Counted from the first letter of the stretch, positions 1-6,888 are shown. The stretch: 10,635 nucleotides of DNA from UBA10133 sp964528565 (GCA_964528565.1 CAZGSP010000017.1:1-10635); one strand, 5' to 3'. Made by a program: numbers and translations. Notes: generated by a model not told the origin, from the sequence alone.

Positions 1-6
1 CAAACG

Positions 7-29
7 CCGCGCTATACGCGGGGTTTTTT
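7..29 (+). terminator. Rho-independent terminator of an upstream gene
   Basis: A GC-rich stem, CCGCG (7-11) pairing with CGCGG (17-21) around the loop CTATA, is followed by six T residues at 24-29. It ends transcription of a plus-strand gene that lies before the window and separates it from the ABC transporter. Confidence 0.75.
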
Positions 30-48
30 GTGCGCACATTAAATTAAT

Positions 49-57
49 AAAGGAGGT
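49..57 (+). promoter_or_regulatory. Strong ribosome binding site of the ABC transporter
   Basis: AAAGGAGGT lies 3 nt before the ATG at 61. It matters because many other genes in this window have no SD at all. Confidence 0.85.
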
Positions 58-60
58 AAT

Positions 61-1797
61 ATGTTTCGCAAACTCTGGTTACTTCTAAAACCCTTCCACC
101 GGACTTTTCTTGTTTTCGTTTGCCTGGCGGTCCTCTACGAGACCGTTCAGTTGGGAAGTAGCTATGTCATTAGCCTCGTCGTAACCCTTTTTGGAAGCGG
201 TGTGAACCCAATGGTGTGGGTCTACCTGATCGTCGGTCTGATCCTCTTCGACGAGCTAAACATGAGGCTAGACAACGCTTTTGACTGGCACATCATCGCC
301 AAGCAAAGCCATCCGATATTTCGCTACTTGAAGCTATCGGCGATCTCCAAGTTTCTCAAGATGAACATACCCTGGCATCATAAGCACAACTCAGGCACAC
401 TAGTGGGTAAAGTCGGCGACGGCGTCTGGAAAACTCTGGACATTGTGGATGTGATGAGTTGGGAATTTGTTCCGACTGTAGTCCAAACCATTATTAGCCT
501 GATACCGTTGTTTATTATTAGTCCGTGGGTGGCTCTGATAGCCTTGCTCACCTTCTTTCTCTTCGCTTGGCTTACTGTCAGGGGAAATCGAGAAAAAGAG
601 CCATTCCGGGCCAAACGTCAAGATTTCTACGAAGAAGAGTGGAATAAGTCGATCGCTTCAGTTCAGTCGGTAGAAACCAATCTGATGTTTGGCCAGCAAG
701 ATCGGTTATTGCAAGATCAAGCCAATATCCATGATGGTATCATCGGTGAAGCTCTCAAGGAACATCGGCTCGGGGTGTTTAAGTACAATCGTTGGCGAAT
801 TCGCCTCCTTACCATGGCTCGTAGGATTATTCTCGTAATTTGGATTCTTCAGTTGACGCAGGGGACTCTTACCATCGCCGGCCTAATATTTGTTAGCGTC
901 CTGGTTGAGCGGCTATTTTCCAGTTTTTGGCGTTTTGCGAGACTCTTGGACCGTGCGGCTCAAAATAGCGAAGGTGCCAAAAGGCTCGCTGATCTTCTCG
1001 ATGAAAAAGAACCTGTCGAAACCGGGATGGTGAGAGAGATCCGGAGCGGACCGATGGGTATCAGTATTCAGAACGTTTGCTTCGCCTACGAAGGGGATTA
1101 CTCCAAAGAAGATGGTGCCCTACACAATTTTAGTTTGGAAATTGAACCCGGAAAGAAAATTGCCTTGGTTGGTCCTTCCGGAGCCGGGAAAACTACGATC
1201 CGAAAAATTGTTACCCGGTTGGTAGATTGTCAAAAAGGAACCGTGCTGGTAGGGGGAGTCGATATCAAGGACTGGGATGGGCATCAACTTCTGGAGCAGT
1301 TCTCCTATGTTCCTCAAGGAGACGATGTCTATATTTTTGACGAGAGTATTCGATACAACATCGCTTTTCCCCGGCCTGAGGCTGGCGACGAAGAGGTAAT
1401 ACAGGCCGCCAAGTTAGCCGGAATCCATGATTTTATCTTGAACCTTAAGGAGGGTTACGATACTCAGGTTGGAGAGAGGGGAATCCGCTTGTCGGGGGGA
1501 CAAAAACAGCGAGTTGCCTTGTCCAGAGCCATTCTGGCCGACCGTCCCATCCTCATCCTGGATGAAGCCACCAGTGCCGTTGACGCTATCACCGAGAGTG
1601 AAATTCAAACCAATATGCGCACCATTCTCACCGGCAAAACCGCCATCATCATCGCCCACCGTCTTTCTACCGTTTGGGGATTGGCGGATAAAATTGTCGT
1701 TATGGACAACGGGGAAAAAGTCGAAGAAGGCACGCACAAAGAACTGGTTGACCAAGACGGACTTTACGCCCGGATGGTCTCCTTACAAACAGAGTAA
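61..1797 (+). CDS. ABC exporter half-transporter (fused permease and ATPase)
   Basis: This ATP-driven membrane exporter subunit should work as a dimer in the cytoplasmic membrane; the substrate cannot be read from sequence. Residues 1-310 form the transmembrane domain, with hydrophobic stretches near 15-60, 140-172 and 255-282. Residues 334-578 form the nucleotide-binding domain. All ATPase motifs are intact: A-loop Y343, Walker A GPSGAGKTT (371-379), Q-loop Q419, signature LSGGQ (477-481), Walker B ending in D501-E502, D-loop SAVD (505-508) and H-loop H533. The length of 578 aa is normal for lipid, peptide or drug exporters of the MsbA/LmrA type. The start is fixed by AAAGGAGGT at 49-57, nearly a full anti-SD match and the strongest SD in the window. 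It seems monocistronic, with its own terminator at 1806-1829. The family is certain; the substrate is unknown. Confidence 0.96.
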   Translation: MFRKLWLLLKPFHRTFLVFVCLAVLYETVQLGSSYVISLVVTLFGSGVNPMVWVYLIVGLILFDELNMRLDNAFDWHIIAKQSHPIFRYLKLSAISKFLKMNIPWHHKHNSGTLVGKVGDGVWKTLDIVDVMSWEFVPTVVQTIISLIPLFIISPWVALIALLTFFLFAWLTVRGNREKEPFRAKRQDFYEEEWNKSIASVQSVETNLMFGQQDRLLQDQANIHDGIIGEALKEHRLGVFKYNRWRIRLLTMARRIILVIWILQLTQGTLTIAGLIFVSVLVERLFSSFWRFARLLDRAAQNSEGAKRLADLLDEKEPVETGMVREIRSGPMGISIQNVCFAYEGDYSKEDGALHNFSLEIEPGKKIALVGPSGAGKTTIRKIVTRLVDCQKGTVLVGGVDIKDWDGHQLLEQFSYVPQGDDVYIFDESIRYNIAFPRPEAGDEEVIQAAKLAGIHDFILNLKEGYDTQVGERGIRLSGGQKQRVALSRAILADRPILILDEATSAVDAITESEIQTNMRTILTGKTAIIIAHRLSTVWGLADKIVVMDNGEKVEEGTHKELVDQDGLYARMVSLQTE

Positions 1798-1805
1798 TCA
1801 CTTAC

Positions 1806-1829
1806 GCCCCGTATCCACGGGGCTTTTTC
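1806..1829 (+). terminator. Rho-independent terminator after the ABC transporter
   Basis: Stem GCCCCGT (1806-1812) pairs with ACGGGGC (1817-1823) around loop ATCC and is followed by TTTTTC. The T tract ends one base before the TAA of the convergent gene (complement of 1830-1832). There is no T tract on the other side, so it should act only on plus-strand transcripts. Confidence 0.9.
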
Positions 1830-2090
1830 TTATCTTCTACTTCTTTTGACAGCCTTTTTGGGTGCCGCTTTTGCCTTGGATGTGAGGGCAATATCCTTTT
1901 GGATGAAAAGGTAAACAATTGGCAGTATTCCCACACTGTTTATCACGAGCAGGGCTACGAACCAGAGAGTTTGTTTTCTTCCGGCACTTTTATAAAGGGC
2001 GATGCCCCGAAGAATCAGGTCCACGATAAGGAGCACAAAAAGAAACGGCCTTGCCTCCGGTTGCATCATATTTTGGTAATTGTTGAACAT
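1830..2090 (-). CDS. Small two-helix membrane protein, DUF5652-like
   Basis: An 86-aa protein with two hydrophobic segments (about residues 15-33 and 42-63). The core reads DLILRGIALYKSA, then RKQTLWFVALLV and NSVGILPIVYLF. This resembles the DUF5652 family, a short two-helix domain I know mostly from Patescibacteria and related to the N-terminal membrane domain of phospholipase D-like proteins. Function is unknown. The tail (about 70-86) is rich in K, R and A and should be cytoplasmic by the positive-inside rule; it could touch acidic lipids or nucleic acid. It converges on the ABC transporter and diverges from the M50 gene. No SD precedes the ATG, but TAATAT lies 6 nt upstream, so the mRNA may be leaderless. 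The family call rests on recalled pattern, not a search. Confidence 0.8.
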   Translation of the reverse strand: MFNNYQNMMQPEARPFLFVLLIVDLILRGIALYKSAGRKQTLWFVALLVINSVGILPIVYLFIQKDIALTSKAKAAPKKAVKRSRR

Positions 2091-2131
2091 ACTTCTATAT
2101 TACACAATTTTTTGGTCTTATACTAATCTTA
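2091..2131. promoter_or_regulatory. Divergent promoter pair between the DUF5652-like and M50-like genes
   Basis: The 41-bp gap holds a -10-like hexamer for each direction. TATACT at 2119-2124 is 7 nt before the ATG at 2132 on the plus strand. TAATAT (complement of 2097-2102) is 6 nt before the ATG at 2090 on the minus strand. Neither gene has an SD site and neither hexamer has a clear -35. Both spacings place the expected transcription start at or next to the start codon. Confidence 0.6.
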
Positions 2132-2830
2132 ATGTCCGCCATATCCGTCGTTTTAGTTCCCCTTAGTTTATTTCTTCTATTCCTTTCCAAAAAATGGTTG
2201 ACTCTAGAACTTGGGAGGCTCATTCACCGGTTCGGCGGAGGACGCCATACCCTGATTGTCATTTGGAGCCTCATATTTTTACCCGGCACCGTGATCCACG
2301 AGTTATCTCATTTCTTTTTTGCCATTATCACCGGTGCCCGGACAGGGAAGATCGAGGTCATTCCCGAATATCTTGAAGACGAATGGGAAAATGAAAGCAA
2401 AGGAGGGACGGTTGCCCTGGGTTATGTCCAGACCCAAAGACTCAATCCGCTACAAGGCTTTTTTGTCGGCACGGCTCCGTTTATTGTCGGCACGGTTCTT
2501 TTGGTCTCACTGGCTTCCTTACTGCGAACCGGGTTCGACTCCGGCTGGACGGCTATTCTGGTCCTTCAGGGATATTTATTTTTTACTATCGCCAACTCTT
2601 TTTTCCCCAGCTGGTCGGACATCAAACAAACCTTACCCGTGGTGATCATCGTCCTTGTGGCCGCTATTCTTGCCTGGATACTTGGTTTTCAGATTTTTCT
2701 CGGTCCGGACTCCCGGATAATTTCTCTTTCGGATACCATCACCACTACTCTTCTTATCAGCGTAGCCGTCAATCTTATCCTTTGCACCATCCTGTTTATT
2801 GTCAACCATATACGGAAGGGGAGACGTTAG
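2132..2830 (+). CDS. M50-like (site-2 protease-like) membrane metalloprotease
   Basis: A 232-aa polytopic protein with the zinc-protease motif H56-E57-L58-S59-H60 at the cytoplasmic end of a hydrophobic segment (41-55). The context VIHELSHFFFAIITGA is typical of M50 intramembrane proteases, which cleave substrates within the membrane. A second conserved-looking part, NSFFPSWSDIK (155-165), could supply the third zinc ligand (D163) in place of the usual NxxPxxPLDG. TAPFIVG (114-120) resembles the GPxxN segment. Hydrophobic helices are also seen near 1-18, 115-132, 141-158, 168-190 and 204-226. No PDZ or CBS domain is present. The loop 78-95 is acidic. Its neighbours are membrane proteins of unknown role, so no substrate is suggested. 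Start: ATG 7 nt after TATACT, no SD. Its stop directly abuts the convergent stop of the next gene. Active-site loss cannot be excluded without alignment. Confidence 0.82.
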   Translation: MSAISVVLVPLSLFLLFLSKKWLTLELGRLIHRFGGGRHTLIVIWSLIFLPGTVIHELSHFFFAIITGARTGKIEVIPEYLEDEWENESKGGTVALGYVQTQRLNPLQGFFVGTAPFIVGTVLLVSLASLLRTGFDSGWTAILVLQGYLFFTIANSFFPSWSDIKQTLPVVIIVLVAAILAWILGFQIFLGPDSRIISLSDTITTTLLISVAVNLILCTILFIVNHIRKGRR

Positions 2831-3109
2831 TTAGAAACGGCATTGAAGTTCGGGCTCGTGCCAGCAAGAACTTCTTCCGGCTTCGGTATAGATCCAGTTA
2901 GCTGGAGTACCCGGCTTTTTTTGGAGATCGGTGCCGAAGTACCAACCGCGGGATAGCTCGGTTTGTGAAATAGAAGGAATTTCCTCTTCCAACTGTGTTG
3001 GAGGTGGAAGCTGTTTAACAAACTTCTCATTCCTGACGGCCAAAAAACCCAGTATCCCCAACAGTAAAAAAATCAAGAGAAAAATTTGCCAACCAACTCT
3101 AATTTTCAT
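2831..3109 (-). CDS. Small single-pass membrane protein with a C-terminal Cys-containing motif
   Basis: A 92-aa protein I cannot assign to a named family. A short positive N-terminus leads into one transmembrane or uncleaved signal segment (about 8-25). A Pro/Glu-rich linker (35-45) follows, then a C-terminal part reading GWYFGTDLQKKPGTP and NWIYTEAGRSSCWHEP, with cysteines C82 and C90. The KPGTPxxWxxxEAGRSS pattern is one I associate with small CPR proteins. The topology suggests the C-terminal part is outside the membrane, where C82 and C90 could form a disulfide (inference). Its TAA stop abuts the TAG of the M50-like gene with no gap. It diverges from the lipoprotein gene at 3158 and seems to share a palindromic -10 with it. 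Confidence 0.7.
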   Translation of the reverse strand: MKIRVGWQIFLLIFLLLGILGFLAVRNEKFVKQLPPPTQLEEEIPSISQTELSRGWYFGTDLQKKPGTPANWIYTEAGRSSCWHEPELQCRF

Positions 3110-3120
3110 TTACAAATCCA

Positions 3121-3132
3121 ATTATATATAAT
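3121..3132. promoter_or_regulatory. Symmetric bidirectional -10 element
   Basis: ATTATATATAAT is a perfect 12-bp palindrome giving TATAAT on both strands: plus 3127-3132, minus as the complement of 3121-3126. The plus-strand copy predicts transcription starting about 18-19 nt before the ATG at 3158. The minus-strand copy predicts a start only a few nt before the ATG at 3109. No -35 is obvious on either side, and neither gene has an SD. Confidence 0.6.
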
Positions 3133-3157
3133 AGATCTATATTAATTACTTTTTAGT

Positions 3158-3688
3158 ATGAAAAAGCTCATCTTCATTCTTCCGGTCGCTCTTTTCCTTT
3201 CCGGTTGTACCCTATTTCCTTCTGCCCCGATCACCGGTACCGAGGAACAAAAGGCCGAAAAACTCGCCCAAATTATTAGTAGCGGCGGTCAAGCCAACTG
3301 TAAAGTTACTAACCTGTCGGATGGTACCGGTACTCAAATTATTGTCTCCGGCAAGAAGATGAAGATCGTCGGCTCGGACATGGGAGAAGGCAAGCAGGGG
3401 ACAATGATCAACGATACCCTCTATACCTATATCTGGTCCGAAGGCGAAAAGGTGGGCTACAAGATGAAAGTGGAAGCGGAAACACCCGAAGAGCCCACCG
3501 GCACCCCGGCCCAACCGGAACAGTTTGATACCAACCAACAAACCGCCGACTACGAGGATACCACCAAGTACAAGATGGACTGTACCCGGGGAAACGTTTC
3601 GGACTCGGAGTTTACTCCCCCCGCCGATGTTGAGTTCACCGATTTTGCGGATATGCTGAGATCCGTGCCCACCATGCCGGCAAGATAA
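3158..3688 (+). CDS. Secreted lipoprotein of unknown function
   Basis: A 176-aa protein with a type II signal peptide: KK at 2-3, hydrophobic 4-13, and lipobox L14-S15-G16-C17. C17 should be lipidated and anchor the protein to the outer face of the membrane. The mature part begins with a TxEEQKAEKLAQ helix, then a beta-rich stretch (about 46-105) with GTQIIVSGKKMKIVG and TMINDTLYTYIWSEG. This run of short strands carrying a bound-polymer-like face is reminiscent of LolA/LppX-type folds (inference only). A Pro/Glu-rich linker (107-125) leads to KYKMDCTRGNVSDSEFTPP and FTDFADML near the C-terminus. C48 and C141 could pair outside the cell. The leader has no SD; its promoter is the palindromic TATAAT. 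No enzymatic motif is visible. Confidence 0.83.
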   Translation: MKKLIFILPVALFLSGCTLFPSAPITGTEEQKAEKLAQIISSGGQANCKVTNLSDGTGTQIIVSGKKMKIVGSDMGEGKQGTMINDTLYTYIWSEGEKVGYKMKVEAETPEEPTGTPAQPEQFDTNQQTADYEDTTKYKMDCTRGNVSDSEFTPPADVEFTDFADMLRSVPTMPAR

Positions 3689-3708
3689 GGGTTGCCGCCG
3701 GATCCAAT

Positions 3709-3736
3709 TTGACAAACGGGTTTAAGGAGTTAGTAT
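3709..3736 (+). promoter_or_regulatory. Promoter of the secreted coiled-coil gene
   Basis: A consensus -35 TTGACA (3709-3714), a 16-bp spacer and the -10-like TAGTAT (3731-3736) are followed after 8 nt by the ATG at 3745. AAGGAG at 3724-3729 lies inside the spacer, 15 nt before the ATG. If this promoter is used, that motif is outside the mRNA. Confidence 0.55.
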
Positions 3737-3744
3737 TAAATTAT

Positions 3745-4404
3745 ATGAAAAAATACACCCTTGTTCCTGTAATGGTATTAATTGTCCTGGCTTCAGTTTC
3801 TTCGGTTTATGCCCAAAGAGGCGCCGGTCAGCAGAGTTTGAATGGTAACGAAAATCAAATACAGGTGCAGAATCGTGGAGAGGACAATCAGATAGAAACG
3901 AGCAACAATGAACAGGAAGATGGCAACGAGCTGGAGGATGGTAGCGAAAAGGTAGCCACCAAAGAAGCCTCACCCCGCAGCGAAAGGGCTTTGGAACACA
4001 TGAGTGAAGTCGCCAAACAAGTAGAGATCTTACTTATGGCCAGAACCACTAAGGGAGGTATCGGAGAAGAGGTGAGACAGGTTGCCCGGGATCAAAAACA
4101 AGCACAGAGTAGGATCGAAACCGAGCTGAGAAAAATCATTGGTAGGGGCAGTATTCTCAAGGCTTTATTGGGTCCCGATTACAAAGCGTTGAAAAACATG
4201 CAGGAGCAAATCGTTCAAAATGAACTGCGTATTCAACAACTGGAAGAGATGAAGGCAACGCTAACCCTAAAAACAGACATCGCCATGGTTGACGAAGCCA
4301 TCGATCTCATGACGGAGCAAAACGTTCTTCTACAAGAAAAAGTTGCCTCCGAAGAAAAAACCGCTAGCATGTTTGGTTGGCTCTTCAGATATTTCCTTAA
4401 ATAG
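3745..4404 (+). CDS. Secreted coiled-coil protein of unknown function
   Basis: A 219-aa exported protein. Residues 1-23 form a Sec signal peptide with a likely cut after VYA (23/24). Residues 24-78 are low-complexity, rich in Q, N, E, G and D. From about 80 the protein is almost all helical, with heptad-like stretches at 83-132 and 150-205. Landmarks are KGGIGEEVR (103-111), LLGPDYKALKNM (141-152) and a C-terminal amphipathic FGWLFRYFLK (210-219). I recall similar secreted coiled-coil proteins from CPR genomes but know no function; a surface or periplasm-like structural role is a guess. A frame-open TTG start exists at 3709, but it is the -35 hexamer TTGACA, and starting there would put 12 polar residues before an otherwise complete signal peptide. 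The ATG at 3745 is preferred. Confidence 0.82.
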   Translation: MKKYTLVPVMVLIVLASVSSVYAQRGAGQQSLNGNENQIQVQNRGEDNQIETSNNEQEDGNELEDGSEKVATKEASPRSERALEHMSEVAKQVEILLMARTTKGGIGEEVRQVARDQKQAQSRIETELRKIIGRGSILKALLGPDYKALKNMQEQIVQNELRIQQLEEMKATLTLKTDIAMVDEAIDLMTEQNVLLQEKVASEEKTASMFGWLFRYFLK

Positions 4405-4464
4405 AGTTTCAACTTTCCGGCGTGGCTCTCTTCGCTACTCTGTTTTTAACTACCGTTAGAATTA

Positions 4465-4470
4465 TATAAT
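4465..4470 (+). promoter_or_regulatory. -10 element of a likely leaderless GTG-start gene
   Basis: Perfect TATAAT lies exactly 7 nt before the GTG at 4478, with no SD between them and no good -35. The predicted transcription start falls on the GTG codon. Confidence 0.6.
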
Positions 4471-4477
4471 TAATATC

Positions 4478-5638
4478 GTGGAAGAAAAAAAAGAAAATAG
4501 GCGATTGCCGTTGTCCAGTATCATTGCCATTGTTTGTCTAATCGTCCTGTTTTATTGGTTTTTCTCGGGGGAAATGTACGGCTTTTATGCCAGCATGGTC
4601 TTCCTTTTCTATTCATGGACGCATAGCATGTGGATTTCCGTGGTTCTTTTGGGAGTTTTTCAAACCTTGCTCCTCATTCCTTTCCGTATCATCCGCCTTC
4701 TGGATTTTAGGAATATCAGAGATTTTCAAACCGAAACTGTCGAACATGAAGACACCGGTCGCCAGGAAAGCTTTTTGAGACGTCAGTTCAGGCGGGGGAA
4801 CTGGACACTGACTCTCTATTTATTGGATTTTTCGGTCCAGCTGACGACATATATCACTATCGGAAAGTTGTTTCTCACCGATTTTTACACCAAAGCTCTT
4901 AACCCAAACATCCTTTATTCCTTCGTCAACTACCCCAATTACCCTCTCAGAGACCGGTTTTTCAAAATTCCTTACCCGGCAGTCACCAAAACGATCGATC
5001 TTGGAATAGAGACCGTTGTTTATGTCTGGTTGATGATCATCATCGCCCAGCTGATCATCTCCATGATCCGCTCCATGATAATGAGGAAAAATAAAGTCGA
5101 GAAAGATTCGGGGCAGCCCGAGACACATAAAGCCGGAAGGGCGTCCGGTCGTCACATGGTTGTCTACGGAGTGATTCTTTTTATTTTTTCCTACTTTTTA
5201 GTTCGCAATTTCCCGATTGCCGGAGAACTAAGGATCTTCACCGGAGATGTGGCAAGGCCAAACAGAACCTTCAATACCGTTACCGCCCTGGCCACCTTTT
5301 TTACGTTAATGTGGTTTGGAGTCAACGATATTCTTAAGAAGGGCAAGATAGCCAAGAGCATGGGGATCCCTCAAAGGCGGATCGACAGAACCCAAATGTC
5401 CTTATTCAAAGGCAAAATAACGAACGCCACTTTCATCGGCATGGGTGCGTACTTCATTACGAATCAGATCCCGTGCGCCTTTGAACTTTCCATTTTTACT
5501 CTGGAAGTGATCTCGCTCTTCTCACCCTTTACTCTTGATAAATTGATATTGAATAAAATTCCCCAAAAAGAATATCCGGATACGCAGGAAAAGGAAAAAC
5601 ACGAAGTGGAGAAGCAATTTCTCGCCCCCACGGAATAG
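4478..5638 (+). CDS. Polytopic membrane protein of unknown function
   Basis: A 386-aa integral membrane protein that I do not recognise. Hydrophobic segments lie near 13-30, 52-69, 110-130, 176-200, 227-243, 267-283 and 316-348, so about seven or eight helices, with a charged N-terminus (1-10) and an acidic/basic C-terminal tail (about 355-386). A charged cytoplasmic-type loop with R-rich FLRRQFRRGNW (99-109) follows helix 2. The loop between helices 3 and 4 holds aromatic and proline residues (NYPNYPLRDRFFKIPYP, 151-167). No ATPase, transferase or protease motif is apparent. GTG is the start: the frame begins there, TATAAT lies 7 nt upstream and there is no upstream in-frame alternative with an SD. 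It stands between the coiled-coil gene and the small membrane protein operon, all on the plus strand, but each seems to have its own promoter. Confidence 0.83.
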   Translation: MEEKKENRRLPLSSIIAIVCLIVLFYWFFSGEMYGFYASMVFLFYSWTHSMWISVVLLGVFQTLLLIPFRIIRLLDFRNIRDFQTETVEHEDTGRQESFLRRQFRRGNWTLTLYLLDFSVQLTTYITIGKLFLTDFYTKALNPNILYSFVNYPNYPLRDRFFKIPYPAVTKTIDLGIETVVYVWLMIIIAQLIISMIRSMIMRKNKVEKDSGQPETHKAGRASGRHMVVYGVILFIFSYFLVRNFPIAGELRIFTGDVARPNRTFNTVTALATFFTLMWFGVNDILKKGKIAKSMGIPQRRIDRTQMSLFKGKITNATFIGMGAYFITNQIPCAFELSIFTLEVISLFSPFTLDKLILNKIPQKEYPDTQEKEKHEVEKQFLAPTE

Positions 5639-5647
5639 ATCTGTCAA

Positions 5648-5656
5648 TGCTATACT
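5648..5656 (+). promoter_or_regulatory. Extended -10 promoter of the small membrane protein operon
   Basis: TGCTATACT (TGn plus TATACT at 5651-5656) starts 10 bases after the preceding stop codon. No -35 is clear. The predicted mRNA has a leader of about 40 nt containing an SD, unlike the leaderless-type genes nearby. Confidence 0.55.
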
Positions 5657-5702
5657 GAAAGAGTAAGATAATTAACAATTTGTATCAGAAAGGAATAGTT
5701 CT

Positions 5703-5840
5703 ATGAGTATATTGGATATCATTCTCCTGATCTTGATTATTTCCTGGGTAGGAGGGTTTTCTTTAAGGGTTGGAGGAGGGTTGATACATTTATTGCTGGT
5801 AATAGCCCTGATTGTGTTAGTAGTTCGATTATTAAGTTAA
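5703..5840 (+). CDS. 45-aa lmo0937-like membrane micro-protein
   Basis: This gene codes for a 45-aa, almost wholly hydrophobic protein. It reads MSILDIILLILIISWVGGFS, then LRVGGGLIHLLLVIALIVLV and VRLLS. The pattern of an N-terminal helix, a GG turn, then GGGLIHLLLVIALIVL is the hallmark of the lmo0937 family of tiny membrane proteins (DUF5670-like), which are usually about 45-55 aa. The family is widespread and often stress-linked, but its function is unknown. Both helices should lie in the membrane as a hairpin. AAAGGA at 5689-5694 is 8 nt before the ATG, a clear SD. The stop at 5838-5840 is 6 nt before the next ORF, so both are probably on one mRNA. Its size would make gene callers miss it. 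Confidence 0.85.
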   Translation: MSILDIILLILIISWVGGFSLRVGGGLIHLLLVIALIVLVVRLLS

Positions 5841-5846
5841 TAAAAT

Positions 5847-6068
5847 ATGCCAAATAAAAGCAGCGAAAAGTCAACAACCATAATCAACAATCCATCCACC
5901 GGAGATTCCGGCGGAGGAATAGGAATGATAGTCGGACTGGTAATCTTATTGGTGATTGGCTATTTATTTTGGGTCTACGGCCTTCCGGCGATAAGGAATA
6001 TGCAAGTGGGAACGCCCCAAATCAATATCCCCAGCCAGATTGATGTAAACATCAACCAGACCGAGTAA
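5847..6068 (+). CDS. 73-aa single-pass membrane protein
   Basis: A small protein with a polar, Ser/Asn/Gly-rich N-terminus (TTIINNPSTGDSGGGIG, 10-26), one transmembrane helix (about 27-47) and a C-terminal part GTPQINIPSQIDVNINQ (55-71) of alternating polar/hydrophobic residues that looks like a beta strand. I recall similar short proteins from CPR genomes, including as neighbours of lmo0937-like genes; no function is known to me. It starts 6 nt after the lmo0937-like gene ends, with no SD of its own, so translation may depend on coupling to that gene. With one charged side at each end, orientation cannot be told safely. Confidence 0.75.
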   Translation: MPNKSSEKSTTIINNPSTGDSGGGIGMIVGLVILLVIGYLFWVYGLPAIRNMQVGTPQINIPSQIDVNINQTE

Positions 6069-6094
6069 GGCGATCCAAAGGCCCTGTTGTTCTA

Positions 6095-6103
6095 TGCTAG
6101 AAT
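6095..6103 (+). promoter_or_regulatory. Extended -10 promoter for the 232-aa gene
   Basis: TGCTAGAAT (TGn plus TAGAAT, 6098-6103) lies 49 nt before the ATG at 6153. The leader would hold the SD AAGGAG (6143-6148) and a weak 6-bp inverted repeat, TCTAAT (6113-6118) with ATTAGA (6129-6134), whose role is unclear. Confidence 0.5.
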
Positions 6104-6152
6104 ACTCCCGTATCTAATGCTCGTTTAAATTAGACACGGAAAAAGGAGCACC

Positions 6153-6851
6153 ATGGGCAAATTACTCGATTTGGCTATCTATGGCAATGTTTCTTGGCTG
6201 TTGGCTAACAACATCAAACTGCTGACTCTGCGCCTGGATACCCCAAAATACGCAGACCATAAATCGGGCGAAAAGATCCTCCTCCGCTACGATGGAACTG
6301 AGAAGCATCTCGGTGTGATCTACAACCGTCAAGTTAAGCCTCTTCAGGACTATTCACCCGCCGAACTGATGCTCGATGGCTACATGAGCGCCCGCGAAGC
6401 CGCCAGGGATTTGAAACAGTACCCGGGGTACGATAAAGTGACCGTGAAGACCCCCATGCTTGGACTTGGCTTCGCCGCCTGGAGTCATTTCAGTTCCTAT
6501 CTCAGCCAGGAACTGCAGGCAGAATTGTTACGGACCGATTTGAATCGTGCCGTGTGCCTGCCCCAATTCCGCGGCTTCTTCATGCCTACATTTCTTTGGT
6601 GGGCGATCCTCAAAAACCAAGACGAGGGGACAATCCTGACCGTCGGCAAGTGGCATGATTTTCTCACCGGCCATCTTGGGATTTTCTCTGCCAAGGAGCT
6701 CAAGGCTGTAAAGACGGTTGATCCCTCGACCGAAAAATTCTACCGGGGTCTTCGTCACCAGTCGATCAAATCTATCCTGAGATACTCTTCCACCCAAGGG
6801 CCGGAGTACCGCTCTCTTGTTCTGTGCGAGCCCGTCTCCGTCAAGAAATAG
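6153..6851 (+). CDS. Hypothetical protein with ASCH/PUA-like N-terminal part
   Basis: A soluble 232-aa protein. Residues 21-105 have the rhythm of an ASCH/PUA-like domain: a start like IKLLTLRLDTPKYADHKSGE (21-40), then KILLRYDGTEKHLGVIYNRQ (41-60), a helix with LMLDGYMSAREAARDLKQY (72-90) and strand-forming VTVKTPMLGLGF (96-107). ASCH domains are small beta-barrels thought to bind RNA or modified nucleotides, so an RNA- or nucleotide-linked job is possible but unproven. Residues 108-232 are not recognised; they hold several Trp and His residues (W110, W149, W150, H168, H174) and a single late Cys pair of unknown meaning (C135, C225). The start is set by AAGGAG at 6143-6148 with a short 4-nt spacing. 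The gene is monocistronic, ended by the terminator at 6860-6888. Codon use looks like the upstream region. Confidence 0.72.
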   Translation: MGKLLDLAIYGNVSWLLANNIKLLTLRLDTPKYADHKSGEKILLRYDGTEKHLGVIYNRQVKPLQDYSPAELMLDGYMSAREAARDLKQYPGYDKVTVKTPMLGLGFAAWSHFSSYLSQELQAELLRTDLNRAVCLPQFRGFFMPTFLWWAILKNQDEGTILTVGKWHDFLTGHLGIFSAKELKAVKTVDPSTEKFYRGLRHQSIKSILRYSSTQGPEYRSLVLCEPVSVKK

Positions 6852-6859
6852 TTACCTTT

Positions 6860-6888
6860 AAACCCACCCTCCGGTGGGTTTTTCTTTT
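6860..6888 (+). terminator. Rho-independent terminator after the 232-aa gene
   Basis: Perfect stem AAACCCACC (6860-6868) with GGTGGGTTT (6873-6881), loop CTCC, followed by a T-rich run to 6888. Confidence 0.92.

Noticed and set aside
1414..1849. Long open frames overlapping the ABC transporter ATPase region on both strands
   Set aside because: They are shadows of the well-supported ABC transporter frame, have low-complexity Pro/Gly-type translations and no start signals.
3709..3744. TTG start at 3709 for the coiled-coil secreted protein
   Set aside because: The TTG is the first half of the -35 TTGACA, and 12 polar residues would precede a complete signal peptide starting MKKYTL at 3745.
4405..4464. 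Terminator between the coiled-coil and polytopic membrane genes
   Set aside because: There is a short T run near 4443 but no stable stem before it.
6113..6134. Riboswitch-like leader before the 232-aa gene
   Set aside because: Only one weak 6-bp A+T-rich stem; no known aptamer features.
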